A stretch of DNA of 64,000 nucleotides, taken from contig OZ260100.1 in the NCBI GenBank assembly GCA_965284565.1, forward strand, positions 1,860,001-1,924,000, given 5' to 3'. Both the position numbers and the translations under genes were made by a program. Under the pieces are notes generated by a model that saw nothing but the letters and a program-made list of their open reading frames with translations, searched no databases and was not told the DNA's origin. The DNA is from BRH-c54 sp965284565 (GTDB lineage Bacteria; Bacteroidota; Bacteroidia; Flavobacteriales_E; Vicingaceae). Positions 63,015 through 64,000 of this stretch are shown in pieces. Every line of letters begins with the position of its first letter. Positions within the stretch are counted from its first letter, which is position 1.

Positions 63015-63098
63015 GCTTGAGTGGTGGAATTGGTAGACACGCAAGACTTAAAATCTTGTGCCCATTAGGGCGTGCGGGTTCAAGTCCCGCCTCGAGTA
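63015..63098 (+). tRNA. tRNA-Leu (anticodon TAA)
   Basis: 84-nt class II tRNA: acceptor GCTTGAG with CTCGAGT (one G-T at position 1-72 and one T-G at 4-69), anticodon arm CAAGA-CTTAAAA-TCTTG, a long variable arm (TGCCCATTAGGGCGT), T-arm GCGGGTTCAAGTCCCGC, discriminator A, no encoded CCA. Confidence 0.95.
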
Positions 63099-63100
63099 CA

Positions 63101-63140
63101 AAAAAAACCTTTTCAGAATTTCTGAAAAGGTTTTTTTTGT
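63101..63140 (+). terminator. terminator of the tRNA-Gly/tRNA-Leu unit
   Basis: A 17-bp perfect stem AAAAAAACCTTTTCAGA / TCTGAAAAGGTTTTTTT with a three-base loop, starting 2 bp after tRNA-Leu and followed by more T. Confidence 0.9.
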
Positions 63141-63179
63141 TTTTGATAAATTTATTACCTCATTCATTTTAGTTAAGTT

Positions 63180-63332
63180 TCACTCACTACTTCTTTTAAT
63201 TAAAGTTAATAAAAATGATATTATGGCTATCACCAATAATATATGAATTATGTTTCCTGCACTATAAGCAAAAAAACCTACAAGCCAACCTATAACAAGG
63301 ATTACAGCTACGATATATAATAAACTTCTCAT
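63180..63332 (-). CDS. lmo0937-family small membrane protein
   Basis: A 50-residue protein: MRSLLYIVAVILVIGWLVGF, then FAYSAGNIIHILLVIAIISF and a basic tail LLTLIKRSSE. It matches the lmo0937 family of tiny two-helix membrane proteins, often stress-induced in Bacteroidota and found beside CsbD genes, as here. It starts 49 bp after the CsbD stop and could share its transcript. Confidence 0.85.
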   Translation of the reverse strand: MRSLLYIVAVILVIGWLVGFFAYSAGNIIHILLVIAIISFLLTLIKRSSE

Positions 63333-63381
63333 GGTTTTTGTTTTTAATTAGTACTAATTTTTTAATTTACTTAAAGCCTTT

Positions 63382-63573
63382 TTAAAGCTTATTAATTACT
63401 TCTTTTATCTCTTCTTTTGCTTTACCCGTTTTTTCTTGAATTCTGCCAATCAATTCATCTTCTTTTCCTTCGGTATAAATAAGGTCATCATCTGTAAGTT
63501 CTCCATATTGTTGTTTTAACTTACCTTTAAGTTGTTTCCAGTTTCCTTTAATTTTATCTGTTGTTGCGCTCAT
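63382..63573 (-). CDS. CsbD family stress-response protein
   Basis: 63 residues, highly charged and without membrane segments: KIKGNWKQLKGKLKQQYGEL, TDDDLIYTEGKEDELIGRIQ and KTGKAKEEIKEVINKL are the signature of CsbD/YjbJ proteins. These are general-stress proteins of unknown mechanism. Neighbouring lmo0937 gene on the same strand supports a shared stress regulon. Confidence 0.92.
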   Translation of the reverse strand: MSATTDKIKGNWKQLKGKLKQQYGELTDDDLIYTEGKEDELIGRIQEKTGKAKEEIKEVINKL

Positions 63574-63665
63574 AATATATAGTTTTAATGATTAATATTA
63601 CTGTAAAGGTAGTAAGTCTTGAGTTGAATAATATTGATGTATAATTAAACTAAAGTTGATTTTAA

Positions 63666-64000
63666 TCAAGGTTTTTTATTAGCTTGATAGAAGGCATTAG
63701 ATTTAATATGTTTCATTATCATAATCATGATAGATGCACAGGGAAGTGCTATAATCATACCAACAATACCCCATATTTGTTCGCTAATTAATAAGATAAT
63801 TATTGCCACCAAAGGATTTAAATTTACTCTGTTTCCTACAATTTTTGGGGTTAAAAAATTTCCTTCAATAAATTGAATAGCAGAAAATAAAATAATAATG
63901 TATAATAAAGTAAGTGGGTCTCCCTGACTAAGGTAAGATACAAATAGTACAATGGTGCTGCCAAAAAGAATACCTATGTAAGGAATAATCTCAAAAAATG
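63666..64000 (-). CDS. AI-2E family transporter, C-terminal part (runs off the window)
   Basis: About 111 codons of a polytopic membrane protein whose 5' end lies beyond 64000. Translated from the minus strand it reads EIIPYIGILFGSTIVLF, then the family hallmark QFIEGNFLTPKIVGNRVNLN, LNPLVAIIILLISEQIWGI and VGMIIALPCASIMIMIM, ending KSNAFYQANKKP. This is the C-terminal region of the AI-2E/PerM/UPF0118 transporters. These export or import various solutes; autoinducer-2 is only one. Stop codon at 63666-63668. Confidence 0.9.
   Translation of the reverse strand, partial: FFEIIPYIGILFGSTIVLFVSYLSQGDPLTLLYIIILFSAIQFIEGNFLTPKIVGNRVNLNPLVAIIILLISEQIWGIVGMIIALPCASIMIMIMKHIKSNAFYQANKKP

Noticed and set aside
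63058..63246. Plus-strand ORF starting within tRNA-Leu
   Set aside because: Overlaps the tRNA, its terminator and the antisense of the lmo0937 gene; no protein-like features.

Overview
The window is chromosomal DNA of a member of the Bacteroidota, most likely of the order Flavobacteriales. The evidence is: AT-rich DNA, a GldH gliding lipoprotein, several secreted proteins with type IX secretion (T9SS) C-terminal domains of both the por type and the gliding-associated CHU_C type, a TonB/ExbB/ExbD set, promoters of the TTTG-N18-20-TAnnTTTG type, starts that mostly lack a Shine-Dalgarno sequence, a methionine synthase split in two genes and small lmo0937/CsbD stress proteins. I cannot name the genus. 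There is no rRNA operon, transposase, integrase, phage gene or CRISPR array.

Layout. 0.1-7.4 kb holds sulfur amino-acid genes: cystathionine beta-synthase, then convergent split metH under a SAM-I riboswitch with its own terminator, then a divergent threonine aldolase and a DUF3109 protein. 7.4-17.3 kb is housekeeping: an OmpA-like protein, tsaB, an LD-carboxypeptidase, metG, a pseudouridine-synthase homologue whose catalytic Asp is missing, and a minus-strand ALDH-like/cysQ/gldH operon next to lysS. 17.6-31 kb is a run of plus-strand genes: DUF5686 protein, exonuclease, lipoprotein, double ABC ATPase, radA, two outer-membrane barrels, a membrane glycosyltransferase, exbB-exbD-tonB and folC. 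31-38 kb carries two large secreted T9SS cargo proteins. 38.3-44.1 kb is a minus-strand block: mtnA with a class II aldolase and a HAD phosphatase, urocanase and small proteins, with one plus-strand tRNA inserted. 44.2-49.6 kb is a plus-strand block: ACC-deaminase-like, glucosaminidase/LysM, a divergent PlsC, dCMP deaminase, CtpA protease and an unknown protein.

49.6-61.7 kb is the most striking part. Three giant T9SS type B surface proteins lie head to tail with a period of exactly 3,897 bp. Copies 1 and 2 encode the same protein. Copy 3 shares the last 1,009 residues with them, with no difference that I found, but carries an unrelated N-terminal domain; the switch is at a single point (60477/60478). 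Copies 1 and 2 each have their own promoter, copy 3 sits in an operon with a small MORN-like secreted protein, and every copy ends in the same terminator hairpin. This looks like recent duplication and homogenisation of a surface protein with exchangeable heads, unless it is an assembly artefact.

62-64 kb holds an alpha/beta hydrolase, tRNA-Gly, tRNA-Leu, two small stress-type proteins and the 3' end of an AI-2E family transporter that runs off the window.

How the genes fit together: cbs, metH with its riboswitch, and mtnA with its aldolase all touch methionine/SAM/MTA metabolism. GldH and the five T9SS cargo genes point to a gliding or surface-adhesive lifestyle. ExbB/ExbD/TonB would energise outer-membrane transport.
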